From Paenibacillus harenae DSM 16969 (GTDB lineage Bacteria > Bacillota > Bacilli > Paenibacillales > Paenibacillaceae), in NCBI RefSeq assembly GCF_000422465.1, contig NZ_AULV01000018.1, positions 62,001 to 126,000 on the forward strand: a stretch of 64,000 bases of DNA, written 5' to 3'. This document shows positions 25,280 through 34,139 of this stretch, piece after piece. Numbering within the stretch: the first letter of the stretch is position 1; the number at the start of each line of letters is the position of its first letter. The notes below the pieces were generated by a model. The model was not told the origin of the DNA. It made no database searches and saw only the letters and a list, made by a program, of their open reading frames with translations. Both the position numbers and the translations under genes were made by a program.

Positions 25280-26375
25280 AGTCCGAGGAGGATGAAGGTT
25301 CATCATATTGATCTATAGCAGCACCTACATGTTTTATCAGTATATTTTCAATCTCTTTTGCATCGTCAGGATGAAACATATGAGAAGATTTTTCGACCCA
25401 GAACAAATGTTTTGAATTCGTCGCATTCAATTGATCAAAGTAAGTTTGCACGAGGCTGCCGTAGACATGAACATCTTTACGGCCATGAATAAAGTGGATG
25501 GGTATATCGATATTTTTGGCGGACTTTATAAAGTTAACAGTAGAAAAATCTTCGATCATTTGTTGTGTGAAAGAAAATATGAAGCCTTTATAAAATGAAT
25601 TGTAAATGTCCTTAAGCGTATAATCAGGCGAATGAAGCATAATCTTCACAGCGTCCAAAAGGCTGGGAGGTTGAATCTCTTTATCTTTATAGATCATGGA
25701 ATTATATTTCATTAACCACTTTCTTAACATCCCCCATTGTTTGAAGCCTTCGGTGTAGGGCGGTTCTCCTAAGCGAGTCAATTCATCAACAGCTTTTTTG
25801 TGTCCTCTCTTTTTTGCTTCGTTTATTGCCCATTCCCGACATAACCGATCGTTTTCAGGCCAATCTACGATCTGAGAAATTCCTATGTATGCATGCAATT
25901 TATCAGGGATTTTTGCTGCTAGAGATAAACCGATAATGCTTCCCCACGAATGGGCGGCAATGACTATTTTATCTTGGTTAAAACGTTTCCTGAGATAATC
26001 TACAAGCTCCTCCGCGTCAGAAATGAACTGAGAGAGTGTTATTGATTCTTTGGGGATGCTTGGGTGATATGACTTCCCAGTTCCTCTCTGGTCCCAAAAC
26101 ACAAGTACATAATGTTGTATGAGTTCCTTAGTGCTAGTTGCTACCGTATAATCCCGATCTCTACAGCTTACACCCGGCAGCGGCATGCTTGGACCTCCAT
26201 GTATGAATAAAAGCACAGGTTTGTCAATATGCTGGGCTTGTATTAAAATGGATTGTTCGATTCCGCCAATGTTCAATATCTCAACCGCGCTGATTCCAGT
26301 TCCTGATATTTCAAATTCTCTCTTTCTAGAGAGCAACTTCAAATCGAACACCTTCCTTGTGATATTTATAATCAA
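25278..26375 (-). CDS. Alpha/beta hydrolase, prolyl-iminopeptidase-like
   Basis: A 365-residue hydrolase. The oxyanion loop is FIHGGPSMPLPG, followed by VFWDQRGTGKSYHP. The nucleophile Ser lies in IVIAAHSWGSIIGLSLA, the likely Asp in IHFIHGRKDVHV and the His in VEKSSHMFHPDD, so the triad is complete. HGGP plus DQRGTGKS is typical of the prolyl iminopeptidase (S33) branch, but many such proteins have other substrates. There is no signal peptide. It stands alone and its 3' end abuts the broken SWIM gene. Confidence 0.8.
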   Translation of the reverse strand: MIINITRKVFDLKLLSRKREFEISGTGISAVEILNIGGIEQSILIQAQHIDKPVLLFIHGGPSMPLPGVSCRDRDYTVATSTKELIQHYVLVFWDQRGTGKSYHPSIPKESITLSQFISDAEELVDYLRKRFNQDKIVIAAHSWGSIIGLSLAAKIPDKLHAYIGISQIVDWPENDRLCREWAINEAKKRGHKKAVDELTRLGEPPYTEGFKQWGMLRKWLMKYNSMIYKDKEIQPPSLLDAVKIMLHSPDYTLKDIYNSFYKGFIFSFTQQMIEDFSTVNFIKSAKNIDIPIHFIHGRKDVHVYGSLVQTYFDQLNATNSKHLFWVEKSSHMFHPDDAKEIENILIKHVGAAIDQYDEPSSSSD

Positions 26376-26421
26376 AAATATCTTACCATACGTGGCGCAG
26401 CTCGGGTGACATCAAAACTGT

Positions 26422-26486
26422 GACTACACCCGCAGAAGAGCTTGTGTGGCGTGATCTTCGGACAGGGAGTTCAAATTCCCTCGCCT
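26422..26486 (+). repeat. Decayed tmRNA (ssrA) 3' end
   Basis: About 65 bases keep the order of a tmRNA 3' end: a pseudoknot-like GACTACACCCGCAGA segment, a CTTGTGTGGCGTGATC linker, CGGACAGGGA, a T-loop-like GTTCAAAT, then TCCCTCGCCT. The terminal CCACCA is lost. It lies between the hydrolase and the histidine kinase, in the same orientation as the prophage attR core 10 kb to the left. Probably the scar of an older integration; identification is from memory of tmRNA sequences, not an alignment. Confidence 0.5.
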
Positions 26487-26490
26487 AGAA

Positions 26491-27528
26491 TCAAAGTGGA
26501 AATTCCAATATAAACGTGCTCCCGTCTGGAGAGCTTTCTAACAGATATACTTCTGCTCCGTATAACGCCATAAGGTATTTTACGATGGACAGTCCAAGCC
26601 CCGAGCCCCCTTTGTGCCGGGAACGTGAAGCATCCACCCGGAAGAAGCGGTCGAATATACGCCATTTATCCTGTTCCTGAATACCTATTCCAGTATCATG
26701 TATCCGAATTATTACTTGTTTAGAGTTCTTTATCATTTCTATGGTAATTTCTCCACCTACTCGATTATACCTAATTCCATTTTCCAACATATTAATAAAT
26801 ACCCGAAGGATAGACCCTTCATCGACAACAACTTGTATATCGAGGTCGCCCTTTATGAACAAGGAAACTTGCCTAGTTTCGGCCAAATGTTTCACAACCT
26901 CCCAAGCTTCCTCTACAACCGGTAAAATAGAAATACGATCTGCGATCGGCTGTTTTTTTTCCATTGTCAAAATGAGCATATCTGCTACCAACTGTTCAAG
27001 ACGGTGCAAAGCTCTTTCCACGGATGAAAAAGTTTCTTGATATTGGGAAATAGTTGCTTCCTGGCTTAGTTGAATGACTTCTATTTGAGTTCGAATCGTG
27101 GCCAAAGGCGTGCGCAATTCATGCGCCGCATCTGCAACAAAATGATTTTGCTGAAGAAATGCTGACTCTATCCGCTCTAGCATAGTATTAAAGGAGCGCG
27201 CCAATTGAGTCAATTCGTCATAAGGCTGGTTTAAATCCATACGCGTATCTAATGTTTCAATATTGATCGAAGAAGTGGCCTCGACAACTGCCTTCAATGG
27301 GCGGAAGGCGATACGGATGAAGCTGAACATGCAAAAAACACCGATACCTATAGTCAGAACAAAACCAATCGTCGATACTAACAGTATTTTTTTTGTATCG
27401 AAAATAAACTCAACCACATTAATAAAAGTGACAAGGAATATACATAACAAAATAAACATCGCAATGATCCAAAATACCATTTTGAGGTAAAAGGTTCGAA
27501 AGGCGGACTCTTTAAAATCATTAAACAA
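26491..27528 (-). CDS. Sensor histidine kinase (OmpR-type system)
   Basis: About 345 residues from a TTG behind GGAGGAA, five bases after the response-regulator stop; longer frames would overlap that gene. Two membrane segments (MVFWIIAMFILLCIFLVTFI and LLVSTIGFVLTIGIGVFCMFSFI) enclose only a short loop. A HAMP linker, the HisKA motif HELRTPLATIRTQ and ATPase motifs NMLENGIRYN and GGSGLGLSIV follow. With so small an external loop it may sense the membrane or a partner protein. Paired with the response regulator upstream. Confidence 0.85.
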   Translation of the reverse strand: MFNDFKESAFRTFYLKMVFWIIAMFILLCIFLVTFINVVEFIFDTKKILLVSTIGFVLTIGIGVFCMFSFIRIAFRPLKAVVEATSSINIETLDTRMDLNQPYDELTQLARSFNTMLERIESAFLQQNHFVADAAHELRTPLATIRTQIEVIQLSQEATISQYQETFSSVERALHRLEQLVADMLILTMEKKQPIADRISILPVVEEAWEVVKHLAETRQVSLFIKGDLDIQVVVDEGSILRVFINMLENGIRYNRVGGEITIEMIKNSKQVIIRIHDTGIGIQEQDKWRIFDRFFRVDASRSRHKGGSGLGLSIVKYLMALYGAEVYLLESSPDGSTFILEFPL

Positions 27529-27532
27529 ACGA

Positions 27533-28252
27533 CTATTCCTCCATTGAATGGGGAGCCGTTGGTTTACCCAGTCTATAGCCCTCGCCAATCACCGTTTCAA
27601 TATAAACGTTGTTTTTCGCATTCCTTAGTTTTTTTCGCAATGAATTGATATGAACTCTCACTGTCGAGGAAAAAGGATCTGCGTTCATATCCCATACATG
27701 CTCCAAAAGCAGCTCTGCCGATATCGTTTCATTTGGCCGACGCAGCAAATATTCTAAAATTCCATATTCCTTCCTTGTAAGTTCAACTCTTCTCGTGCCG
27801 CACCACACGATCTTTGCAGTCGTATCCATTAATAATTCCCCATACCGTAAGTGGGGATCTCTCCCTCTCATATCCCGCCTGAATAAAGCTCTTATTCTAG
27901 CCAGCAGCTCTTCAAAATGAAAGGGTTTGACCATGTAATCGTCGGCTCCTTGATCCAAACCGAATATTTTATCATTGGGCTGACTTCGTGCAGTCAGCAT
28001 GACGATAAGGAGCTGCGGCAGAAGTGAACGCACCTTTCTGCAAACTTCAAGGCCATCCATAGCGGGTAAATTCAAGTCCAAGATTAGGAGATCATATTCG
28101 TTAACCGTGACGAGTTCTATTCCTGATTGTCCATCTTCAGCGGTATCTATCGCGTAACCATGCAGTCGCAAACCTTTTGCGAGAGCATTAAGAAGGTCCT
28201 GTTCGTCTTCAATAATTAAAATACGGATTATGATCACCTCTTCCATATCCAT
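27533..28252 (-). CDS. Response regulator, OmpR/PhoB family
   Basis: A 239-residue regulator. The receiver domain (1-125) has IIEDEQDLLNALAKGL with the acidic pocket, the phosphorylated Asp in YDLLILDLNLPAMDGLEV and a conserved Lys in DDYMVKPFHFEEL. The winged-helix domain (about 135-235) ends in SSTVRVHINSLRKKLRNAKNNVYIETVIGEGYRLGKP. Its kinase follows immediately. An alternative internal start near GGAAGAGG cannot be ruled out. Confidence 0.9.
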   Translation of the reverse strand: MDMEEVIIIRILIIEDEQDLLNALAKGLRLHGYAIDTAEDGQSGIELVTVNEYDLLILDLNLPAMDGLEVCRKVRSLLPQLLIVMLTARSQPNDKIFGLDQGADDYMVKPFHFEELLARIRALFRRDMRGRDPHLRYGELLMDTTAKIVWCGTRRVELTRKEYGILEYLLRRPNETISAELLLEHVWDMNADPFSSTVRVHINSLRKKLRNAKNNVYIETVIGEGYRLGKPTAPHSMEE

Positions 28253-28283
28253 TTTATTGCATATTGGATTAAATTAAAATAAA

Positions 28284-28308
28284 AACGCCGCTTAAACTGC
28301 GGCGCTTT
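28284..28308 (-). terminator. Terminator after DUF2892 gene
   Basis: The stem CGCCGC/GCGGCG with a seven-base loop reads into five T on the minus strand, separating the DUF2892 gene from the regulator gene. Confidence 0.7.
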
Positions 28309-28333
28309 TGTCCAGCATCACTAGGTGGGATTT

Positions 28334-28537
28334 TTACTTACTGTATTGAATCTTGCAGCTATTCCTACCAATCATTTTATTCAACAAACACCAGCTGATT
28401 GCAGATGTGCCCAGAGGCCATAACCCAATCATAGCCACCCATCTCAAGTTGCCCTCTAACACGAAAAATAAGCCGCATATCGCAATACCGAGTATAAACC
28501 GCAGAAATCGTTCCGAACCGCCTACATTTTTTCTCAT
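28334..28537 (-). CDS. DUF2892-like inner-membrane protein
   Basis: A 67-residue protein with MRKNVGGSERFLRFILGIAICGLFFVLEGNLRWVAMIGLWPLGTSAISWCLL: an N-terminal N-x-G-x-x-E/D-R-x-x-R signature and two short membrane segments. This layout matches DUF2892 (YgaP-like membrane) proteins, some of which accompany rhodanese domains; no such partner is adjacent. Leftward, with its own terminator. Function unknown. Confidence 0.7.
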   Translation of the reverse strand: MRKNVGGSERFLRFILGIAICGLFFVLEGNLRWVAMIGLWPLGTSAISWCLLNKMIGRNSCKIQYSK

Positions 28538-29149
28538 GTTGACTCTCCTTCTATACCTCGTTTTAATGTTATCGTTTAACCAATCTCTTTATTGCAAAAA
28601 CCGCTAAACTGAAAGCATAACAAACTATACACCCCATAAACCGCGGCCATTTTTCAAATTTGCATATATTGGCGTTGGCGCAGCTGCTCATTCTGCCCCT
28701 CCCATCTACACCCGGATTTTTGGTTATTTTCAACCCCTATCTTATCGAAACATGTGTTAAATCCTTGTTAAGATAAATAAATCCTTATAAAGAACAAGGT
28801 CGTAAAAAACATAAACGGAACATGAGAGGTTACTCTACTAACGGAAGGGGACGTTAGGACAGCCTGACTTACGTCACCTCACCAAACAGCCTCAGCATCA
28901 CGCGGTGAGGAATTGTAGATTTGCCAAGCCACGGCTCGCCTAAGTACGCCCGCGTGGCAATCTTTTGCTCCCAAAAATGCGAGACTACAGAAATTCCCCA
29001 GTCAATTGTGTAATATTGATGAAATGAAGGGGGAAAACGCTTCAGCATTTTTATCGTACCGCCTGTATCCCCAGCTTTTCCGCCAGAAAGCTCATGCGAA
29101 TTTGCTCCGCCTTTCCGACAAAAGTGAGGAGTTGAAGGCTTTCTCTTTT
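28538..29149. other. Non-coding stretch with tandem repeats and hairpins
   Basis: No convincing gene. At 28757-28800, TTAAATCCTTG, TTAAGATAAAT, AAATCCTTATA and AAGAACAAGGT form imperfect 11-base tandem units with AAATCCTT repeated exactly 20 bases apart, like OmpR/PhoB-type sites. Near 28882-28910 CCTCACC pairs with GGTGAGG, and near 28920-28965 TTGCCA pairs with TGGCAA. None ends in a good T run. Confidence 0.4.
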
Positions 29150-30595
29150 TTATTTTACAATTTCAAAAACAGTACCTTGGTTATAATCCGTCACATTCAT
29201 AGAGCCATAAACCCCTAAATATAGTCTGGTTTGATCAAGATTCGTTCCCAAACTAGCATAAAAAGCAGATTGGGACCCAAAATCATAATTGCTTTCAATA
29301 ACACTAAAGTCATTTCGTTTACAATCTGTTCTTACCCTGGTATAAGCTAAAGCCCCTCTAACCGGAGGCCCAGATCCTTGCCGGGCAAAATCGGTGAACA
29401 CAACGCTTCCCTTTAAATCGGGGATTCCATTCCCCATATAGGGTTGGACTCCTGTAAGTGCAGTTCCTTCAAACTTATCGGGTCGGGGATCTTTATGAAA
29501 ATAACTGGTTAGAGGCTGAAGACGCCGAACTGAAGTTTTTACTGCATCATTGTAATAAGCAATTGTTTTCTCATCCAGAGTTGGATTTGTAGAGCAGCCC
29601 CTTATAAACGAAGTAGGAAAAGCACCTTCCCACCCTCGCCAGCCAAAGTTTATAAATCCTTCTTGGTCAGGCTCAGAATTCATTAAAGAAGCTTGAATAA
29701 GCTGAGTAACCGGTATTGGTTTATAATGAACGAATGAAAAAATCGACTCTACAAGATCCTGTCCGACATTTCCCGCATATTTGATATACTGATGATTAAA
29801 CCTTTGAAATGAAATGCCAGGTATATTGCGTACCCCTTTTGCAATTACCGTAAGCATTTCCTGGATAGGTACGGGAAGTTCGTTGAAACGTGTGACTACG
29901 GGTGGATTATAGATAGATGTATCCTTAGCGACATCAATTTCAATTATTTTACCTGCGATTTCCATATCATCCTGGCTTAAATTAAATGGATCATAGCCTG
30001 ATCCGCCATCTCCGGTTGTTAAAACAAGTTTTCCTGTTTCAGGTGAAAAGTTTAAGCTATTGACACCATTATGATTAAAAAATGGTCTTCTTAAATGAAG
30101 TAATGTCCGCCGTTGTTGAGGTTGACCACTCGATGTTAAAATCCATTCTTCAACTGTATCAATATGGTCATATTGAATTTCTCTATTTATCCACTTGAGG
30201 TTTAAGGTTCCGGGGTCACACGGGTTAGGCTTAAAAAATTCAGGAAGAGCACCTTGACTTGCAGCTTCTGAATCAGGAAGAGCACCTGGACCTTGTGTTC
30301 CAGCTACTGAATAATGAAGATAAAACAGACCGTTATAATAAAATTGAGGATGAAACGCCAGCCCTAGCAATCCCCGTTCATCATATCCGCCACCAGAAAC
30401 ACCTTGTTTTATGATTCGCGAGCGAATATCTAAAAAAGTCCTTATTACTCCGTCACCTATGTAAAAGATCTCTCCTACCTGGGTCGCAATAAATAATCTT
30501 TCGATTGAGTCACCCGGAAGTATAGTTGTTTTCAAAACAGTGGGTAAATTTATCTTACTAACAATGGGCCGTAAACTAACTTTAACTTTTATCAA
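29150..30595 (-). CDS. PQQ-dependent sugar dehydrogenase-like protein
   Basis: A 481-residue beta-propeller protein of the soluble glucose dehydrogenase/HHIP-like family. Motifs include YDERGLLGLAFHPQFYYNGLFYLHYS, HNGVNSLNFSPETGKLVLTTGDGGSGYDPFNLSQD (calcium/PQQ region), INFGWRGWEGAFPT and GSVVFTDFARQGSG. Relatives oxidise sugars with PQQ; whether this one binds the cofactor is not shown. It lacks a recognisable signal peptide. The gene lies 69 bases after the transporter operon in the same direction and may be its last gene. Confidence 0.75.
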   Translation of the reverse strand: MIKVKVSLRPIVSKINLPTVLKTTILPGDSIERLFIATQVGEIFYIGDGVIRTFLDIRSRIIKQGVSGGGYDERGLLGLAFHPQFYYNGLFYLHYSVAGTQGPGALPDSEAASQGALPEFFKPNPCDPGTLNLKWINREIQYDHIDTVEEWILTSSGQPQQRRTLLHLRRPFFNHNGVNSLNFSPETGKLVLTTGDGGSGYDPFNLSQDDMEIAGKIIEIDVAKDTSIYNPPVVTRFNELPVPIQEMLTVIAKGVRNIPGISFQRFNHQYIKYAGNVGQDLVESIFSFVHYKPIPVTQLIQASLMNSEPDQEGFINFGWRGWEGAFPTSFIRGCSTNPTLDEKTIAYYNDAVKTSVRRLQPLTSYFHKDPRPDKFEGTALTGVQPYMGNGIPDLKGSVVFTDFARQGSGPPVRGALAYTRVRTDCKRNDFSVIESNYDFGSQSAFYASLGTNLDQTRLYLGVYGSMNVTDYNQGTVFEIVK

Positions 30596-30664
30596 CTAAC
30601 ATAACACTCCTTATTATTGCTTTTCTAATGAGAATATGATTAGAACTGTTCTATTATGTTAGCT

Positions 30665-31243
30665 CTAATCCAGCATGATTCTTAATTTCTTAAAACAAAT
30701 AAGACTGATCTCAACCCATAACCAGCAATAGAAAAAGGAAAAGAAATAGATATACACGATATTTATGATGGTAATAGCCGACCCGATCGACGGCCCAAAT
30801 AGAGGGAATCGAAACCCATATAACAGAATAGCTATACCTGCAAACAAAAGGAAAGAAGCTAAAGCAAGGATGGTTATCCGTTTTTTTAGGTAAACGAATC
30901 CGGCCCCGATGCCGAGTCCTAATAACCCTGTTGTAAAGGGAAATACAATAATTTCACTTGGTTGAATAATCATCAACAATACTATGCTTAACAAATATGC
31001 CAGCAACCCTGAACGGATGGAGTAGATTGTACCTAATACAATAGGCGCCGTGGCAATAGGGCTAAAAAGGTAGCCAACTCCGGGCATAAACCCGCCTGCC
31101 GATTGAAAAATGGCCGCCAGTGCACCTAAGAAAGCGGTAAAGGTCATTTCTTTTGTTTTAGAGGATGTACGATGAAAATATTGGCGGAGGTCAAAGGCGT
31201 CCTTATTCGCAGAATGAAACCAAAACATGAACCATTTTTTCAT
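30665..31243 (-). CDS. Putative ECF transporter substrate-binding (S) component
   Basis: A 192-residue membrane protein with about six spans after an N-terminal cytoplasmic segment. TKEMTFTAFLGALAAIFQSAGGFMPGVGYLFSPIATAPIVLG is the layout of S-components, in which small integral proteins bind a vitamin or metal and dock on the EcfT/EcfA module. It follows the EcfT gene by 11 bases, completing an A-A-T-S set. The substrate is not obvious: I see no thiamine, biotin, cobalt or riboflavin signature. Confidence 0.65.
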   Translation of the reverse strand: MKKWFMFWFHSANKDAFDLRQYFHRTSSKTKEMTFTAFLGALAAIFQSAGGFMPGVGYLFSPIATAPIVLGTIYSIRSGLLAYLLSIVLLMIIQPSEIIVFPFTTGLLGLGIGAGFVYLKKRITILALASFLLFAGIAILLYGFRFPLFGPSIGSAITIINIVYIYFFSFFYCWLWVEISLICFKKLRIMLD

Positions 31244-31254
31244 CTCATCACTTC

Positions 31255-32064
31255 CTAAATGACTTTTTGCAATTCATAAATGATCGTGATCATGATAAGG
31301 AACAAGATTACGATGGCTGTGATTCCATCACGCCAACCCATTTGATGCGTCGTACGCCAGTTCCTTTCTACTCCTCCTCGATAGCAACGTGATTCTAAGG
31401 CAAGGGCCAATTGTTCCGCACGGCGTATTGTAAATAACATGGATAGAACGATCAAGGAAACGAATGATTTCATCCGATTTGCCATATTCCCTTGATTAAA
31501 ACCGGATCCTCTAGCTGTTTGCGCTTTGACGATGATATCGAGTTCTTCCAAAAATGTAGGGATAAAACGAATGGAGACGGTAAGCATAAAAGAGAATTGT
31601 TCACTTGGAAAGCCTAGACATTGCAGCGGGCGAAGAATCCTTGCAAAACCAAACGCCAATTCCATAGAGGAAGTGGTGAGTGTCAGTAGGGAAGTGGAAA
31701 AAATCAGTAAACTGAATCTGGCTGGAAGCAAAATAGCTGACTGAATACCTTCACTGTAAATCTCAATGGGTCCTACGGACCCAATCAGATAGCCTTCTTG
31801 ATAGCTCACCAATGATATCAATCCAATAAAAGTGATGAGCGGCAACACCACTTTTAGCCCCTGCCATAAAAAATAAAAGGAAAGGCGCGCAATACCGAAC
31901 AGCACTAGTAATACAGCCGATTGCACAATCACGATGGAAATCGAATTTGTCACAAAAATCAAAAGAATATATAAACATACCCCGACGAGCTTTGTGCGGG
32001 GATCTAATCGGTGAACAAAACTTTGTTTATGAATATATCGCCCAATAAGTAAGTGTTCAAACAA
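31255..32064 (-). CDS. ECF transporter transmembrane protein EcfT
   Basis: A 269-residue membrane protein with five to six spans (LVGVCLYILLIFVTNSISIVIVQSAVLLVLFG, LKVVLPLITFIGLISLV and others). The cytoplasmic coupling region includes IIVKAQTARGSGF, one of the A-R-G/A motifs that engage the ATPases, and LALALESRCYRGG. It begins HKQSFVHRLDPRTKLV, the standard EcfT/CbiQ opening. It links the two ATPases to the S-component. Confidence 0.88.
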   Translation of the reverse strand: MFEHLLIGRYIHKQSFVHRLDPRTKLVGVCLYILLIFVTNSISIVIVQSAVLLVLFGIARLSFYFLWQGLKVVLPLITFIGLISLVSYQEGYLIGSVGPIEIYSEGIQSAILLPARFSLLIFSTSLLTLTTSSMELAFGFARILRPLQCLGFPSEQFSFMLTVSIRFIPTFLEELDIIVKAQTARGSGFNQGNMANRMKSFVSLIVLSMLFTIRRAEQLALALESRCYRGGVERNWRTTHQMGWRDGITAIVILFLIMITIIYELQKVI

Positions 32065-32069
32065 TCTGT

Positions 32070-32936
32070 TTATTCCCCCCGGGATTTTCTGAACAAATGA
32101 ATGATGTGGTCTATCAATTGCTGTTCTTTCATGACTTGACCAGGAATTCTAATTGGCAATATTTTATTTGCTTCCCGTATAAAGCGAAGCTGCGGCGTCA
32201 TGACAATACCGGCACGGCATAAATCCTGTAACCTTGCTAGCACTTCGCAAGGCTTCATATCTGCGGACACCTTTCCTTGTTCAAACACTACAATGCGCTC
32301 CGCGTATTCAAGCGCTTCCTCCAAGCGGTGAGTAATGTAAATAATAGTTATGTGTTCTTGTTCATGAAGCCGTTTTATCAATGAAAGCAAATCGACTCGC
32401 CCTTTCGGGTCAAGAGCGACTGTGGGTTCATCCAATATTAAGATTTTAGGATTTGTAATTAATGCTCCCGCCAGTGCAACGCGCCGCATTTGACCCCGGC
32501 TTAACCGAAAAGGCGAACGATTCTTTATCTCTTCATAAGATAACCCAACGAATTCCATCATCTGTCTAACGAGGGAAGACAGATGTTTTTCTTCATGATG
32601 AAAACGTTGCAGTCCGTAACTGATATCGTCAAATACGTTCTCTCCAACCACCTGATGTTCCGGATATTGAAATACATACCCGACTTCAGACCGTAAAAAA
32701 TACAGGTCTTTATGCTTGTGAATGATACGGTATGAGCCCACTTTTACTTCTCCTTGGTGAGGAAAGACCAAACCATTAACCATTTGTGCAAAGGTTGTTT
32801 TTCCGGAACCGGCTAAGCCCATTACTGCAACAAACTGGCCCGGAGGAATGTCCAATGATATTCTGTTTAGAGCACGGTGTTCGAATGGATTTCCACGGGC
32901 GTGCCAATAACTTACGTTTTCAAAGCTGATATGCAT
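32070..32936 (-). CDS. ECF transporter ATPase, second subunit (EcfA2-like)
   Basis: A 288-residue ABC ATPase. Walker A is GLAGSGKTTFAQMVNG, Q-loop VGYVFQYPEHQVV, signature LSRGQMRRVALAGAL, Walker B ILILDEPT and switch His YITHRL. The signature LSRGQ replaces the usual LSGGQ, as in some ECF ATPases. It overlaps the end of the upstream ATPase gene by 25 bases and lies six bases before ecfT, so the operon is tightly packed. Confidence 0.88.
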   Translation of the reverse strand: MHISFENVSYWHARGNPFEHRALNRISLDIPPGQFVAVMGLAGSGKTTFAQMVNGLVFPHQGEVKVGSYRIIHKHKDLYFLRSEVGYVFQYPEHQVVGENVFDDISYGLQRFHHEEKHLSSLVRQMMEFVGLSYEEIKNRSPFRLSRGQMRRVALAGALITNPKILILDEPTVALDPKGRVDLLSLIKRLHEQEHITIIYITHRLEEALEYAERIVVFEQGKVSADMKPCEVLARLQDLCRAGIVMTPQLRFIREANKILPIRIPGQVMKEQQLIDHIIHLFRKSRGE

Positions 32937-33739
32937 ATCTGCTTCACCAACTGATCGGGTGTAATTGCATTCCGGATCTCATCATATCCGCTTTCCATAA
33001 GCGAATCCCGAATACGTACCGCAAAAGGCGGAATTAGACCAGCCTCTTTCATCATGATCGTATTAGCAAGGATCTCGCCAGGCTTGCCTTCCAACTTCAC
33101 CATGCCATCCTGTAATACAATGATGCGCTCACAGCCATAAAGGTCTTCCATTTCATGCGTAATTTGCACGATGGTCGTTCCTTGTTGATGTAAGTCAGAC
33201 ATCATTCGGTATAACTCCTGAGCGTCTTTCGGACTTTGCATCGATGAAGCTTCGTCAAAAATGACAGCCTTTGGTTTCATGGCTAAGACCCCCGCAATGG
33301 CGAGCTTTTGTTTTTGACCGGGTGACAGCGTATGAGGGGATTGATTTTTCAGAGGGTACAGTTGAAATTGGTCCATAACTTCGGTTAGTCGTTTATCGAT
33401 CTCCACCGGGGGAACCCCTATATTCTCAAGACTGAATGCAATATCATCCTCTATCGTGTTTCCGACAATTTGTGAATCGGGGTTTTGAAACACAATACCC
33501 ACCATCCGGCGAATTTCCCACAGATCATTTTCATTACAAGGATTTCGACCAAAGAAATGGATCTCTCCTCGCGTAGGAATGAGAAGACCGTTCATTAACT
33601 TCGCAAGGGTTGATTTGCCGGAGCCGTTGCTTCCCACGATGGCTACCCATTCACCCGGGAAGATAGAAAGGTTAATTTCCTGTAACGCCCAGTTATCGTT
33701 TTTGCTATATTGATAGAAGATATTTTTAAGGTTTATCAT
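32912..33739 (-). CDS. ECF transporter ATPase, first subunit (EcfA1-like)
   Basis: A 275-residue ABC ATPase: Walker A VGSNGSGKSTLAKLMNGLL, Q-loop VGIVFQNPDSQIVG, signature LSPGQKQKLAIAGVL, Walker B AVIFDEASSMQS and switch His QITHEM. Walker B is followed by ASS rather than the usual PTS. It is the first gene of the leftward operon and pairs with the next ATPase as a heterodimer, as in group-II ECF transporters. Confidence 0.88.
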   Translation of the reverse strand: MINLKNIFYQYSKNDNWALQEINLSIFPGEWVAIVGSNGSGKSTLAKLMNGLLIPTRGEIHFFGRNPCNENDLWEIRRMVGIVFQNPDSQIVGNTIEDDIAFSLENIGVPPVEIDKRLTEVMDQFQLYPLKNQSPHTLSPGQKQKLAIAGVLAMKPKAVIFDEASSMQSPKDAQELYRMMSDLHQQGTTIVQITHEMEDLYGCERIIVLQDGMVKLEGKPGEILANTIMMKEAGLIPPFAVRIRDSLMESGYDEIRNAITPDQLVKQICISALKT

Positions 33740-34139
33740 TGTTTTTTCGTAGCCTCCCCCTGAAAAAGAAAAACTTCTTAAATATTCAATTGTTTTATTA
33801 TATTTATGGGTTCGGTTGATTAACCCTTTTTATTATAGAATTCAATCAGTAGGGCATGGATAAATGCCTGCAGAGAGCGGAAAGAAGCTGAGCGGTGCTC
33901 GCAGGCAACAACGGTCATGAAACGGGAATGAGGGGCGCATAGGCCCTAACCCCTAACCCTATCTGTCGATTTTTACACCCTAAAACACACGAAAGCCCTC
34001 ATCCTTATTCAAGGTGGGGGCTTAGTTTTATATATGCGGATGCGGGGGGAGGCGTTTTGCCGCCCCGTTTACGCAGCATTCTCTACAGTTGCATTTGCTG
34101 CATCACCCATCCGATTGACTTGGTTATCCTTCATCCCGA
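33740..34139. other. Non-coding stretch between transporter operon and CuAO gene
   Basis: It holds the leader region of the leftward transporter operon and, on the plus strand, a T-box-like structured segment with a hairpin. No gene was found. Confidence 0.4.
33851..34034 (+). ncRNA. Orphan T-box-like leader, possibly decayed
   Basis: A plus-strand segment resembling T-box stem I: AGGGC (33851) pairs with GCCCT (33943-33947), enclosing GCCTGC/GCAGGC (33866-33871 with 33901-33906). AGAGAG immediately follows the GCCTGC strand, as in the AG bulge of T-boxes, and GCTGAG and CGGTGC lie in the apical part. A hairpin with AAGCCC/GGGCTT arms follows at 33993-34023 with a poor T run. The conserved antiterminator box is not seen and no plus-strand gene follows. 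Probably a remnant. Confidence 0.35.

Noticed and set aside
33941-33965. CCCTAA-like repeats resembling a telomere sequence
   Set aside because: Only about three imperfect units, inside the T-box-like segment. Nothing else suggests a linear end, so chance is the simplest reading.
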